Shown here one piece after another: positions 34,389 to 43,372 of a stretch of 64,000 nucleotides of DNA. Position numbers and translations under genes: made by a program. The notes beneath the pieces were generated by a model, which was given only the letters and a program-made list of their open reading frames with translations, did no database searches and had not been told where the DNA came from. Position 1 is the first letter of the stretch. Every line of letters starts with the position of its first letter. Where the stretch lies: the NCBI GenBank assembly GCA_034003955.1, contig JAVEXO010000001.1, positions 62,001-126,000 on the forward strand, in the 5' to 3' direction. Source of the stretch: SZUA-370 sp034003955 (GTDB lineage Bacteria > Spirochaetota > Spirochaetia > Treponematales > UBA12059).

Positions 34389-35333
34389 TTAGGCATGTAT
34401 CAGTTCTCGCGCAAGGCGGCAGGCGCCGCTCTGGGCGTCTTTTGCTGGTTCCACCAGGTGCAATTCCGGTCTAAGAGATACGAGGCGATCGCCGACTCTA
34501 GACCGGAGATCCCTGTTCTTCTCAAGGAGGCCTCCATACAGGGCAAGGCGCTTCCTGGACAGATGTGGAGCGAGCCTGTCATAGACAGATGTGGCTATGC
34601 CGGCCAGTTCTACGACGGCCTCATCGAGTATTGACATGGCCACCGAGTCTCCATGGCCTGCCAGGCGTGCTACCATTGGCGCGAATGAGGCTATACGTGC
34701 CTTGTCGAAATTCCAGAATGTCAGCGGTATGAGTTCCTGGGCGTCAGCCAGAGCGAAGTGCCTTAATGAGGCCTCAAGGAGGCCGCTAGCCTGGATTCTG
34801 CCCTCGCTTGCATGGATTCCCCGCCGTATACCTTCAAATGCTATCCAGAAGGCAGAGCCTTCATCTCCCAGGAAATGCCCCCAACCTCCGGCTCGCTCAC
34901 GGCGGCCGTCCCTCGTCCGCCCAAAGGCTATGGAGCCGGTGCCAGCTATCAGGAGTATGCCTTCGGTGTCATCAAGGGCGCCTACGAGGGCAGGTTCGGA
35001 GTCGTTGGCTGCCCCGAAAACGGGATTTCCCTCGCTTGAAGCGGTCCGGAAGGCCGTCTGTAGCGCTCCTGTCATTGACTTGCGGTCTTCTGGCAGATCT
35101 ACACCGGCCGAGCCTATGAAACCGGCGCGGCAAGATAAAGGATCGAGTCCAGCGGCCATGGCGCCTTCTATGAGGCTGCGCAGGGTGATTGCTACCGACT
35201 CTACGCTGGTGGCGTTGAGGTTGGTGCCTCCGCTTGAGCCTTCGTAGAGCCTGTCTCCAGACAGTGACTCGGCACGGATGCGCGAACTCGTTCCACCTCC
35301 ATCTATGCCAAACACCCAATCGTTAATAGCCAT
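34389..35333 (-). CDS. nagK: N-acetylglucosamine kinase-like (BadF/BadG family)
   Basis: A 314-residue member of the BadF/BadG/BcrA/BcrD ATPase family, the sugar-kinase branch that phosphorylates GlcNAc at C6. Motifs: GIDGGGTSSRIR (phosphate 1), LIAGTGSIAFGR (phosphate 2), and GGWGHFLGDEGSAFWI, which contains the family's typical D-E-G-S. It is divergent from nagA-nagB, with 161 bases between the start codons, which supports GlcNAc as the substrate. AAGGAG precedes the ATG. Glucosamine kinase activity cannot be excluded. Confidence 0.85.
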   Translation of the reverse strand: MAINDWVFGIDGGGTSSRIRAESLSGDRLYEGSSGGTNLNATSVESVAITLRSLIEGAMAAGLDPLSCRAGFIGSAGVDLPEDRKSMTGALQTAFRTASSEGNPVFGAANDSEPALVGALDDTEGILLIAGTGSIAFGRTRDGRRERAGGWGHFLGDEGSAFWIAFEGIRRGIHASEGRIQASGLLEASLRHFALADAQELIPLTFWNFDKARIASFAPMVARLAGHGDSVAMSILDEAVVELAGIATSVYDRLAPHLSRKRLALYGGLLEKNRDLRSRVGDRLVSLRPELHLVEPAKDAQSGACRLARELIHA

Positions 35334-35455
35334 ATAGAGAGGCTCCTTAGCAATCTTTCGTATCGTTTCTGTGCAGAAAGGGTAGCATCGCGCAATAGTT
35401 TACCATGGTAGCTCAAACCCTTGGAACTTACTTTTATTTGCTTGCAGTGTTTCTA

Positions 35456-35469
35456 TATACTAGTAGTGT
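35456..35469 (+). promoter_or_regulatory. -10 element shared with the glpA-like operon
   Basis: The 14-base sequence TATACTAGTAGTGT lies 25 bases before the nagA start codon. The identical 14-mer is found at 43345-43358 before the GlpA-like gene. TATACT is a good -10 hexamer. An equivalent -35 is not obvious. A small palindrome TACCATGGTA lies upstream at 35401-35410. Confidence 0.5.
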
Positions 35470-35494
35470 AGAGCCAAGACGCTGGAGGTGCCTC

Positions 35495-36667
35495 GTGTCG
35501 CAAATATGTCTACATAATGCCGCGTTGCTTGCCGGGTACGCCCGTATGGAGCAGTGCGCCGTACTCGTAGAGGATGGCAGAATACTGGATGTCTTCTCAG
35601 AGAAAAGATTTGCTCAGAAAAATCTACCATCGGATACGCTGATTCTTGATGTTGACGGTGCCTTCCTGGCTCCTGGCTTCATAGATACCCACATCCATGG
35701 TTTTGCAGGTTTTGGCACCGAGGATATGTCGGTAGATGCCATAGTCGCTATGTCTGACAGATTAGGTTCCTACGGCGTAAGCGCCTTCTGCCCGACGATC
35801 TACCCCATGGACCTGGATGACATGGTAAGGTCCATTGCCTCGTGTGTAGACGCCATGGGCAAGGAAACCGGAGCCCGGGTGATGGGTGTCCATCTTGAAG
35901 GCCCCTTCCTTTCAATGGCTCGTCTAGGAGTTCAGCAATCTGAATATGTGCGCCAGGTAGATATAGACGTCATGGATCGCCTGTTCAGAGCCGGCCGTGG
36001 CCATATAACAAACATGACCGTCGCACCGGAATTGAAGGGCATGAGGGAACTGGCACTCTACTGCCTCTCAAGGAACATCGTGCTCCAGGCAGGACACACC
36101 GACGCCAGCTACGAGAACATGATGGAGGGAATGCAGGCGGGCATCATGCATTCTACCCACTTCTTCAATGCCATGAGCCGTCTCCATCATCGTGATCCTG
36201 GAGCGGTTGGCGCCATACTGATCAATCCTGAGCTTTCATGCGAGATAATAGCCGACGGAAAGCATGTGCATCCCGACCTCATCCGGCTCCTTCTTCGTGA
36301 CAAGCCGCAAAGCAAGGTTGTACTGGTGACAGACGCGCTCAAGCCAACCGAGCAGGAACGGTATCCCCTCATAGCCAACCGTCAGGAGGTCGTGCTTGAA
36401 GACGGCGTATTCCACCGTAAAAGCGACGGTGTCCTGGCAGGCTCCTGTCTGACCATGATAGCCGGCGTCAAGAACCTGGCATCGTGGGGTGTGCCAATAG
36501 AAGCGGCTGTGGAGATGGCCTCCAGCAATCCTGCACGCATAGTAGGTCTTGGCAAACGCGGTCTAATTGTGCCAGGTTATGAGGCCGACTTAGTGGTTTT
36601 TGACAATGATTTCTCGGTACTCGCGACGATGGTAGGCGGGCGTTTCATAAAGAACGAACTGGGCTAA
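35495..36667 (+). CDS. nagA: N-acetylglucosamine-6-phosphate deacetylase
   Basis: NagA hydrolyses GlcNAc-6-phosphate to glucosamine-6-phosphate and acetate. I choose GTG 35495, which has GGAGG 6 bases upstream; the open frame from 35405 runs through the promoter. The 390-residue amidohydrolase-fold protein has the metal site DTHIHGFAGFGTED, the HLEGPFLS motif with the catalytic Glu, LQAGHTDASYENM, STHFFNAMSRLHHRDPGAVG and VLVTDAL with the catalytic Asp. The nagB start is 31 bases downstream, so the two are one operon. Confidence 0.95.
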   Translation: MSQICLHNAALLAGYARMEQCAVLVEDGRILDVFSEKRFAQKNLPSDTLILDVDGAFLAPGFIDTHIHGFAGFGTEDMSVDAIVAMSDRLGSYGVSAFCPTIYPMDLDDMVRSIASCVDAMGKETGARVMGVHLEGPFLSMARLGVQQSEYVRQVDIDVMDRLFRAGRGHITNMTVAPELKGMRELALYCLSRNIVLQAGHTDASYENMMEGMQAGIMHSTHFFNAMSRLHHRDPGAVGAILINPELSCEIIADGKHVHPDLIRLLLRDKPQSKVVLVTDALKPTEQERYPLIANRQEVVLEDGVFHRKSDGVLAGSCLTMIAGVKNLASWGVPIEAAVEMASSNPARIVGLGKRGLIVPGYEADLVVFDNDFSVLATMVGGRFIKNELG

Positions 36668-36698
36668 GAGCCATGGCTGGGCTTGAAAGGACACTGTA

Positions 36699-37496
36699 AT
36701 GAGACTGATTATTCGCGAGGATTACGACGCTGTTTCTGAATGGGCGGCTAATTATGTAGCCAGGCGCATCATAGCCGCAGGGAAAGACTCTCGTTTCGTG
36801 CTTGGATTGCCGACAGGCTCCACCCCTTTGGGTCTATACCGGTGCCTCGTCGCCCTGTACAAGCGAGGAACGCTGTCGTTCAAGAACGTCGTCAGCTTCA
36901 ATATGGACGAGTATGTGGGTCTGCCGGAAGACCATCCCGAGAGTTACCATAGTTTCATGCGACAGAATCTGTTCTCAAAGATAGACATAGCCCCCGGCAA
37001 TACAAACATCCTCGACGGCAACGCGCCTGATCTGGACAAGGAGTGTGCCCGATACGAGGCCGCCATAAAGGAATCAGGCGGTATAGACCTGTTCGTAGGC
37101 GGTGTTGGCGTGGACGGCCACATAGCCTTCAACGAACCCGGCTCGTCCCTGGGCTCAAGGACGCGTATAAAGACACTGACAAGCGACACCAGGGAGGTTA
37201 ATGCACGGTTCTTTGGTGGTGACTCGCAGGCTGTGCCATCTACGGCTTTGACGGTAGGCGTTGGAACAATAATGGATGCCAGGGAAGTGCTTATCCTGGT
37301 GTCTGGAGCCAACAAGGCTCGCGCCTTACGGCACGCAGTAGAAGAAGGCGTCAACCATCTGTGGACATTCTCATGTCTCCAGCTTCACCCCAGGCTTGTC
37401 GTCGTCTGCGACGAGAAGGCGACCAATGAGCTGATGGTAGGCACCGTACGTTACTTCAAGGAGATAGAGGCATCTAACTTCGACAACGCCATCTAG
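36699..37496 (+). CDS. nagB: Glucosamine-6-phosphate deaminase
   Basis: NagB converts glucosamine-6-phosphate to fructose-6-phosphate and ammonia, linking GlcNAc use to glycolysis. The 265-residue protein matches the family length and has LGLPTGSTPLGLYR, FNMDEYVGLPEDHPESY (catalytic Asp) and GGVGVDGHIAFNEPGSS with the active-site Asp-x-His. AAAGGA precedes the ATG. It is the second gene of the nagA-nagB operon; the 95-base gap to the phosphorylase gene has no clear terminator. Confidence 0.96.
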   Translation: MRLIIREDYDAVSEWAANYVARRIIAAGKDSRFVLGLPTGSTPLGLYRCLVALYKRGTLSFKNVVSFNMDEYVGLPEDHPESYHSFMRQNLFSKIDIAPGNTNILDGNAPDLDKECARYEAAIKESGGIDLFVGGVGVDGHIAFNEPGSSLGSRTRIKTLTSDTREVNARFFGGDSQAVPSTALTVGVGTIMDAREVLILVSGANKARALRHAVEEGVNHLWTFSCLQLHPRLVVVCDEKATNELMVGTVRYFKEIEASNFDNAI

Positions 37497-37590
37497 TGCC
37501 TTTGGATTGCGTCCCATGGCTCACTAGACTATGATCGATGCATGCACGCCGTTTGGCGACGATGCAATCCTACAAAGTTGGTGGTGAGCC

Positions 37591-40128
37591 ATGAAGATTA
37601 TTACCCATACCATAAAGCCCAAGATACCCGAGGCACTCGCTCCTCTCGACGAGATGGCGCACAACCTATGGATTTCCTGGAATTTCGACGCAATCATGCT
37701 CTTTATACGGCTTGATTATGATGTTTGGAGCCAGTCAAGGCAGAATCCCGCCAAGATGCTTGGCATGGTGCCACAGGCTCGTTTCGATGCCGCCGCCGCC
37801 GACGACTCCTACCTCGCCGCCCTCCGCGAGGTGTACACAGATTTCCAGGCCTACAAGAACGGGCAGCCATGGTTCAAGGGTGATCATAAGGACTCGATTG
37901 CGTATTTCTCCATGGAGTATGGCATGGACTCGTCCCTGCCAATCTATTCCGGTGGCCTTGGCATACTGTCTGGCGATCACATGAAGACGAGTTCTGACAT
38001 GGGGCTACCCTTGGTCGGTGTGGGGCTCTTGTACCGGCAGGGTTACTTCATACAGCAATTGAATGCTGATGGTTTTCAGCAGGAAGAGTACCCTGAAAAT
38101 GACTGGTACAACATGCCCGTCAGCCTCTGCGAGACAGACAAGGGTGAGCCCGTGAGGATATCCGTGGAGATGGCGGGTGAGACAATCGTGGCCCAGGTCT
38201 GGGTGGCCATGGTCGGCCGTTCGTCGCTCTACCTCCTCGATACCAATATTGAAGAGAACATACCACAGAACAGGACAATAACGGCCACGCTCTATGGTGG
38301 TGACAAGGAAACGCGCATACGTCAGGAGATCCTTTTAGGCATTGGCGGCATCCGCGCCCTCAGGGCTGTAGGCATCAATCCGGCGGTGGCCCACATGAAC
38401 GAGGGCCATGCGGCCTTCCTGGGTCTGGAACGCATCCATGAGATAATCCAAGAGAAGGGCTTGTCCTTTCCACAGGCTGCTCAGGCGCTCTGGGGAACCA
38501 ATATATTCACCACCCATACCCCGGTGCCCGCCGGCAACGAACGCTTCAGCATCGAACTGATGGAAAAGTATTTCCGTGGATGGATTAGCCAGCTTGGTCT
38601 GGACTGGAAGGCCTTCCTGGCACTGGGTCGGGAGCGACCTGACGATGACGCCGAGCCGTTCTGCATGACTGTCTTGGCTCTCAAGTTATCTGCTTACGCC
38701 AACGGCGTCTCTGAGCTGCATGGTCATGTGTCACGTGACATGTGGAAGGCCATCTGGCCTGGTCTGCCCTCCAGCGAGGTGCCCATAGGCCACGTGACCA
38801 ATGGCGTGCATCCCCGCACCTGGATACCCTACACCCTGCTCGAGGTGCTCAACCGCTACTTTGGGCCTCACTTTCAAGAGGATCCTACAGACCTTTCCTC
38901 CTGGGATCGTATAGACCGCATAAGCGACGACGAACTATGGCGTACCCATGAGCGTCGCCGCGAGCGCCTCGTAGCGTTTGCGCGCGACAGGCTCAAGAAG
39001 GGCATGCGACGCATTGGTATATCGGAGAGTGGCCTGGCCAGGGCAGACGACGCCTTGTCACCTGCTACATTGACCATCAGCTTTGCCCGCCGCTTCGCTA
39101 CCTACAAGCGGGGTAATCTGCTTTTGTCTGACCCTGACAGGCTTATCCGCCTCTTGTCTGACAAGGACAGGCCAATACAGATAATCTTTGCAGGCAAGGC
39201 CCATCCTCACGACATGCCGGGTAAGGAGATAATAAAGGAGCTCGTCCACTTCTCCCGCCGTGACGATGTGGCGGGAAGGATAGTCTTCCTCGAGGACTAC
39301 GACATGACGATGGCACGCTACATGACCAGTGGCTCAGACGTGTGGCTCAATACGCCACGCAGGCCCTTGGAGGCATCGGGCACCAGCGGTATGAAGGCCG
39401 GTATGAATGGCGTTCTCAATTGCTCGGTGCTCGACGGCTGGTGGGCCGAGGGTTATGCCCCCGAGTGTGGCTGGGCCATAGGCAAGGGCGAGGAGTATAC
39501 CGATACAGAGCTGCAGGACGAGATAGAGTCAAAGGCGCTCTATGACCTGCTCGAGCGGGAGATAATACCAACCTTCTATGAGCGAGGCCGTGATGGCCTG
39601 CCCAGGGAGTGGATAAAGATGATGAAATGCTCCATACGCAATACGGGCAAGAACTTTAGCTTCCACCGTACGCTTATGGAGTATTCAGAGCATTACTACC
39701 AGCCGGCATTGGAGAATGCCCGTCTCCTTGCGACAGAGGGCTACGATCTTGCCAAGGCTACGGCCGATTTTATAGACAAGGCTAGAGCGGCCTGGCCTAC
39801 AGTCTCCGTGGAAGACATATACTCGACGGCCAAGCCTGTCATGGAGCGGGGTGATACCGTACGCGTAGAGGCCAGGATAAAGCTTGGTTCATTGACCCCT
39901 GAACAGGTACGTGTCGAGCTGTATCACGGACCCGTCTCAAGCACCGGCGATATTCATGACGCCAAACGTGTCGAGATGAAGGCTGGCGTCTCTCAGGGTG
40001 GAGCCTACAGCTATCTTGTGAATGTTACCTGCGAGGCTACCGGACAGCATGGCTATTCTGTACGGGTACTGCCGCGCCATGAAGGCCTCGTCCACCCCTT
40101 CGTACCCGGACTGGTTCGCTGGGCCTAG
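37591..40128 (+). CDS. glgP: Alpha-glucan phosphorylase
   Basis: An 845-residue GT35 phosphorylase that releases glucose-1-phosphate from glycogen or maltodextrin. It starts with the domain typical of the alpha-glucan-phosphorylase subtype (LAPLDEMAHNLWISWN), followed by YFSMEYGMDSSLPIYSGG, LGIGGIRALRAVG, MNEGHAAFLGLER and the PLP-site region EASGTSGMKAGMNG, where the Lys binds pyridoxal phosphate. The C-terminal 100 residues resemble the extra domain of this subtype. GGTGG lies before the ATG. It may be cotranscribed with nagA-nagB and the GH2 gene, giving a carbohydrate-use block. Confidence 0.94.
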   Translation: MKIITHTIKPKIPEALAPLDEMAHNLWISWNFDAIMLFIRLDYDVWSQSRQNPAKMLGMVPQARFDAAAADDSYLAALREVYTDFQAYKNGQPWFKGDHKDSIAYFSMEYGMDSSLPIYSGGLGILSGDHMKTSSDMGLPLVGVGLLYRQGYFIQQLNADGFQQEEYPENDWYNMPVSLCETDKGEPVRISVEMAGETIVAQVWVAMVGRSSLYLLDTNIEENIPQNRTITATLYGGDKETRIRQEILLGIGGIRALRAVGINPAVAHMNEGHAAFLGLERIHEIIQEKGLSFPQAAQALWGTNIFTTHTPVPAGNERFSIELMEKYFRGWISQLGLDWKAFLALGRERPDDDAEPFCMTVLALKLSAYANGVSELHGHVSRDMWKAIWPGLPSSEVPIGHVTNGVHPRTWIPYTLLEVLNRYFGPHFQEDPTDLSSWDRIDRISDDELWRTHERRRERLVAFARDRLKKGMRRIGISESGLARADDALSPATLTISFARRFATYKRGNLLLSDPDRLIRLLSDKDRPIQIIFAGKAHPHDMPGKEIIKELVHFSRRDDVAGRIVFLEDYDMTMARYMTSGSDVWLNTPRRPLEASGTSGMKAGMNGVLNCSVLDGWWAEGYAPECGWAIGKGEEYTDTELQDEIESKALYDLLEREIIPTFYERGRDGLPREWIKMMKCSIRNTGKNFSFHRTLMEYSEHYYQPALENARLLATEGYDLAKATADFIDKARAAWPTVSVEDIYSTAKPVMERGDTVRVEARIKLGSLTPEQVRVELYHGPVSSTGDIHDAKRVEMKAGVSQGGAYSYLVNVTCEATGQHGYSVRVLPRHEGLVHPFVPGLVRWA

Positions 40129-40138
40129 TCGCTGCAGG

Positions 40139-42040
40139 GTGGAAATAACCTCATCGCGGGCCCATGAACAGGCCCGCCCTTTGATAGCATCCCCATGGAA
40201 GAACCTGGTCGATGCGGATATTCCCTTGCCCGAGTATCCCCGGCCCGAGCTGTCCAGGCCTGACTGGCTCTGCCTCAATGGCTCGTGGGACTACGCCATA
40301 CGACCATCGGCATCCAAGCCTATGAGCATGGACTCGCTAGTGGCAGAACGAGTGCCGGATCGATGGGACGGGACCATACTCGTGCCCTTCGCCGTGGAGT
40401 GCGCCCTCTCTGGAGTCGGTATGGCTCTCCAGCCGGAACAGACGCTGTGGTACCGCAGACGGGTGGTCGTTCCCGCCGATTGGTCTGGCCGGCGCCTGAT
40501 GCTGCGCTTCGAGGCGGTGGATTACCTGAGCGCTGTGTATGTAGACGGTGTGCTTGTCGGGACTCATCGTGGTGGCTATCTGCCCTTCGCCTTCGAGTTG
40601 CCACCGACACTGGGGGGCGTCCAGGAACGTGAGATTGTCGTGGCCGTCCGAGACCCGAGCGATGCCGGGTTTCAGCAGCGTGGTAAACAAGCCCTCAATC
40701 CTGCCGGTATTCTATACACGGCGACGAGCGGTATATGGCAGAGCGTCTGGCTCGAGCCGCTCCCTCGGGGCAACGCCATTCTTGAGATGCGGGTTGATTC
40801 GCTTGGGGAGAGCCCCGGCGTATCGATTACCGTTTGCACCGAGCATCAGGCACCTTTTTCTCTGTCTGTTACCCTCCCGGATGGTGACGATCTAGAACTG
40901 TGTGGCGTCTCGGGCCGGCCCATAGAGGTGCTCCCCCCAAGGCCCCGCCTCTGGAGCCCAGACGATCCCTACCTCTACCGAGTGTGCATTTCCGTTATGG
41001 CGGATGGTACACAGGCCGTTGTAGATTCCGCACTATCATACTTTGCGATACGCTCTGTGGAGCTTGGTCCGATCCCCGGGGCTCCAATCGCTACCATGAC
41101 CGCTATTCTACTCAATGGTGTACCCGTGTTTGTGCATGCGCCTCTCGATCAAGGCTACTGGCCGGAGAGTGGTATGACGCCGCCGACCGATGAAGCCCTC
41201 ATCTTCGATATAGAGGCTATGCGTGACCTGGGCTTCAATGGCCTGCGTAAGCATGTGAAGATTGAGTCGCGTCGTTTCTATTGGCATGCCGACCGCTTGG
41301 GCATGCTGGTGATACAGGACGCAGTCTCCGGCGGTCGCAACAGGGCCGCGGGTTACCTGAAGGTGGCGGCCGCCATGATGCTCGGAATACACCGAGGCGA
41401 TTCATCACGGCGCGACCTGCGGCTGGCCGGCCGACACCATGCTGCCAATCGCGAAGAATTCGAGTCTGACCTGACCGGTATGGTAGAACACCTCCACAAC
41501 CATCCTTGCATCATCATGTGGACGCTGTTCAACGAATCATGGGGACAGTTTGAATCGCTCCGCTTGAGTAAAGTCTTAAGGAGGCTCGATTCATCGAGGC
41601 TCATCGACACCGTTTCAGGCTGGCACGACCAGGGAGCCGGAGACTTCCGCAGCCGCCATACCTATATGGTCGCCCTGCGCCGCCCGCCGAGAGGCGATGG
41701 CCGCCCCTACTTCATCTCGGAGTACGGCGGGTACAATCTGGCGATCCCTGGCCACATGTGGGACGACGAAGCACGTTTTGGCTACAAATTCTATGACGAC
41801 GAAACGGGGCTACGCGAAGGCTATGCTGACTTGATCAAGAAACAGCTCATACCTCTCGTTCGCAATGGCCTCCGGGCGGCTGTCTACACCCAGGTCTCCG
41901 ACGTAGAGATAGAGAGTAACGGTTTCTACACTTACGACCGGAAGGTGCTCAAGATAGACGCCGGGGCCGTGCGTATGCTAAACCGGGAGCTGTATGACGC
42001 ATTCAGGTGGCTGTCTGATACTACGGATGGCCCCTCTTAG
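40139..42040 (+). CDS. Glycoside hydrolase family 2 enzyme
   Basis: A GH2 enzyme of beta-galactosidase/glucuronidase layout: sugar-binding domain (RPDWLCLNGSWDYAI to about 190, TSGIWQSVWLEPLP), immunoglobulin-like domain, then the TIM barrel with acid/base Glu in TLFNESWG and nucleophile Glu in YFISEYGGYN. There is no signal peptide, so it acts in the cytoplasm on an imported oligosaccharide. The start is uncertain. The frame is open back into glgP (ATG 40022); GTG 40139 is the first start after the glgP stop, and TTG 40181 would remove 14 more residues. The spacing indicates an operon with glgP. The exact sugar specificity is not readable. Confidence 0.82.
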   Translation: MEITSSRAHEQARPLIASPWKNLVDADIPLPEYPRPELSRPDWLCLNGSWDYAIRPSASKPMSMDSLVAERVPDRWDGTILVPFAVECALSGVGMALQPEQTLWYRRRVVVPADWSGRRLMLRFEAVDYLSAVYVDGVLVGTHRGGYLPFAFELPPTLGGVQEREIVVAVRDPSDAGFQQRGKQALNPAGILYTATSGIWQSVWLEPLPRGNAILEMRVDSLGESPGVSITVCTEHQAPFSLSVTLPDGDDLELCGVSGRPIEVLPPRPRLWSPDDPYLYRVCISVMADGTQAVVDSALSYFAIRSVELGPIPGAPIATMTAILLNGVPVFVHAPLDQGYWPESGMTPPTDEALIFDIEAMRDLGFNGLRKHVKIESRRFYWHADRLGMLVIQDAVSGGRNRAAGYLKVAAAMMLGIHRGDSSRRDLRLAGRHHAANREEFESDLTGMVEHLHNHPCIIMWTLFNESWGQFESLRLSKVLRRLDSSRLIDTVSGWHDQGAGDFRSRHTYMVALRRPPRGDGRPYFISEYGGYNLAIPGHMWDDEARFGYKFYDDETGLREGYADLIKKQLIPLVRNGLRAAVYTQVSDVEIESNGFYTYDRKVLKIDAGAVRMLNRELYDAFRWLSDTTDGPS

Positions 42041-42085
42041 TATAGACGGCTAGTGGTCAATACAAAGGCCGCTACCCCTGGCGGG

Positions 42086-43228
42086 TCAAGCCGTTACAGA
42101 GGCAAATTCGTCCAGAAATGTGCCTGCCCCTATTGCTACGAAGCCACCGGGTAGGGCTCGCTCACCCTCGTCTGGAACGACGATGAAGCGTGCCTGGCAG
42201 TCGCCGGCCAGAGCCTTGGCCGCATAGGAAATGGATCGTTCCACGGATACCGGCCTGTGCCGTCTGGCTGCGGCGAGCATAATGGGAACACCGTTCCTGA
42301 TGACGACAAGGTCGAGCTCGGCACCATCCGCGCTGGCGAAACGGTGGAGGCTTGCCCCTGGTGGCACGAGGCCGAGGGCTTGCCCGACGACAAATCCAGT
42401 CCATGAACGCGCCGCTGCACCGGGCCTCTGGGTCAGCTCGTCGGCTGAGTGTATGCCAAGCAGGGTGTGTAGGAGGCCTGAGTCGCGGATATAGAGAGCA
42501 TTTGACCTGACGACTCTGGCTCCGTGCCGTATCCCGGCCAGGCCGGCTTCTCCGATGGCGGGTACCGACATGACGATGCCGGCCCTCTTGAGCATGTCGA
42601 TATACCGTACTATGGTGGGACGCGATACACCCAGGGCGCGGGCCTCGGCGTTGGCGTTGAAGGCCTTGCCATTATTGGCCGCGATGGCTTGCAGGAGGCC
42701 CGCTATCAGCGCAGGCTCCCGCGGCAGACCCCAGGCACCCAGGGCACCATAGGCCAAGTCTGCGGCGTATCCTTCCAGCCAGGTAAAGGCTTCCTCGTCA
42801 GCAGTAGTGCAGAACGACTCAGGGTAGCCACCGCGCAACCAGCGTTTCTTTATTGAGGCACGACCAACCTCGAAGAGGCTCAAGGGGCCGAGCTCGATGG
42901 CGGGCTGGGAGAACGGCCCTCCGGCAAGCACGAAGCGCGGTCTCTGGATGGCCTTCGACAGAAAAGTCCCGCTGGGTCCATGCCTCCCCGAGAGTCTTGC
43001 GAGCAGCATCTCGGCGTCGGCGGCACAAGCATGCTCCAGGAGTATTGGCCTGACGGCTGAGGCTCGTTCTGGATGGGCAAGCATGGCTCTGCCTTCTCGT
43101 CCGCGGGCGTCTAGTATCGTGCCTCCTGATGGTAACCCTGTTGCCAGGAGACGGAGTACGGTGGATAGCCCGCATCGTGGGGGCCCCTGCACGAGAACCA
43201 CCTGGTTTTTAGACATGGAAGAACCCAT
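42086..43228 (-). CDS. DUF4143-type ATPase-like protein with defective P-loop
   Basis: The 380-residue protein has the layout of the AAA/DUF4143 group (AAA_14 N-terminal domain, small helix-turn-helix, nuclease-like DUF4143 domain). The P-loop reads QGPPRCGLSTVL: the Lys of GKT/S is replaced by Leu, and the Walker B position (ILLEHACAADAEML) has no Asp-Glu pair, so ATP hydrolysis is unlikely. The middle (about 180-225) includes ALGVSRPTIVRYIDMLKRAGIV, a good helix-turn-helix. The C-terminal part has the endonuclease-fold strand ADGAELDLVVIRNG. The ATG at 43228 lacks a ribosome binding site and lies 7 bases after a TATAAT; ATG 43216 is an alternative. Function unknown. Confidence 0.7.
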   Translation of the reverse strand: MGSSMSKNQVVLVQGPPRCGLSTVLRLLATGLPSGGTILDARGREGRAMLAHPERASAVRPILLEHACAADAEMLLARLSGRHGPSGTFLSKAIQRPRFVLAGGPFSQPAIELGPLSLFEVGRASIKKRWLRGGYPESFCTTADEEAFTWLEGYAADLAYGALGAWGLPREPALIAGLLQAIAANNGKAFNANAEARALGVSRPTIVRYIDMLKRAGIVMSVPAIGEAGLAGIRHGARVVRSNALYIRDSGLLHTLLGIHSADELTQRPGAAARSWTGFVVGQALGLVPPGASLHRFASADGAELDLVVIRNGVPIMLAAARRHRPVSVERSISYAAKALAGDCQARFIVVPDEGERALPGGFVAIGAGTFLDEFASVTA

Positions 43229-43235
43229 GGTTCTT
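43219..43235. promoter_or_regulatory. Operator-like palindrome over the start of the DUF4143 gene
   Basis: AAGAACC-CAT-GGTTCTT, a perfect 7-bp inverted repeat with a 3-base centre, overlaps the probable start codon and sits right after a TATAAT (minus strand, 43241-43236). A related site, AAGAACCATGG, is at 43311-43321 in the same intergenic region. The pair fits a repressor acting on both divergent genes. Confidence 0.5.
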
Positions 43236-43344
43236 ATTATAGTGCGATGAATTAAGGCCATAATTTAAAATTATACTGTTTAAAATACGGTAATAAAAGT
43301 GCCAGGACACAAGAACCATGGCTTTGCTCGCCTGTGATTAGCTG

Positions 43345-43358
43345 TATACTAGTAGTGT
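43345..43358 (+). promoter_or_regulatory. -10 element of the GlpA-like operon
   Basis: TATACTAGTAGTGT, identical to the sequence at 35456-35469 before nagA, lies 14 bases before the GTG start. Confidence 0.5.
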
Positions 43359-43372
43359 TTAAGGGGGCATAG

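Noticed and set aside
34591..35247. 218-codon plus-strand ORF
   Set aside because: Antisense to nagK, whose ATPase motifs are intact; composition is that of a shadow frame.
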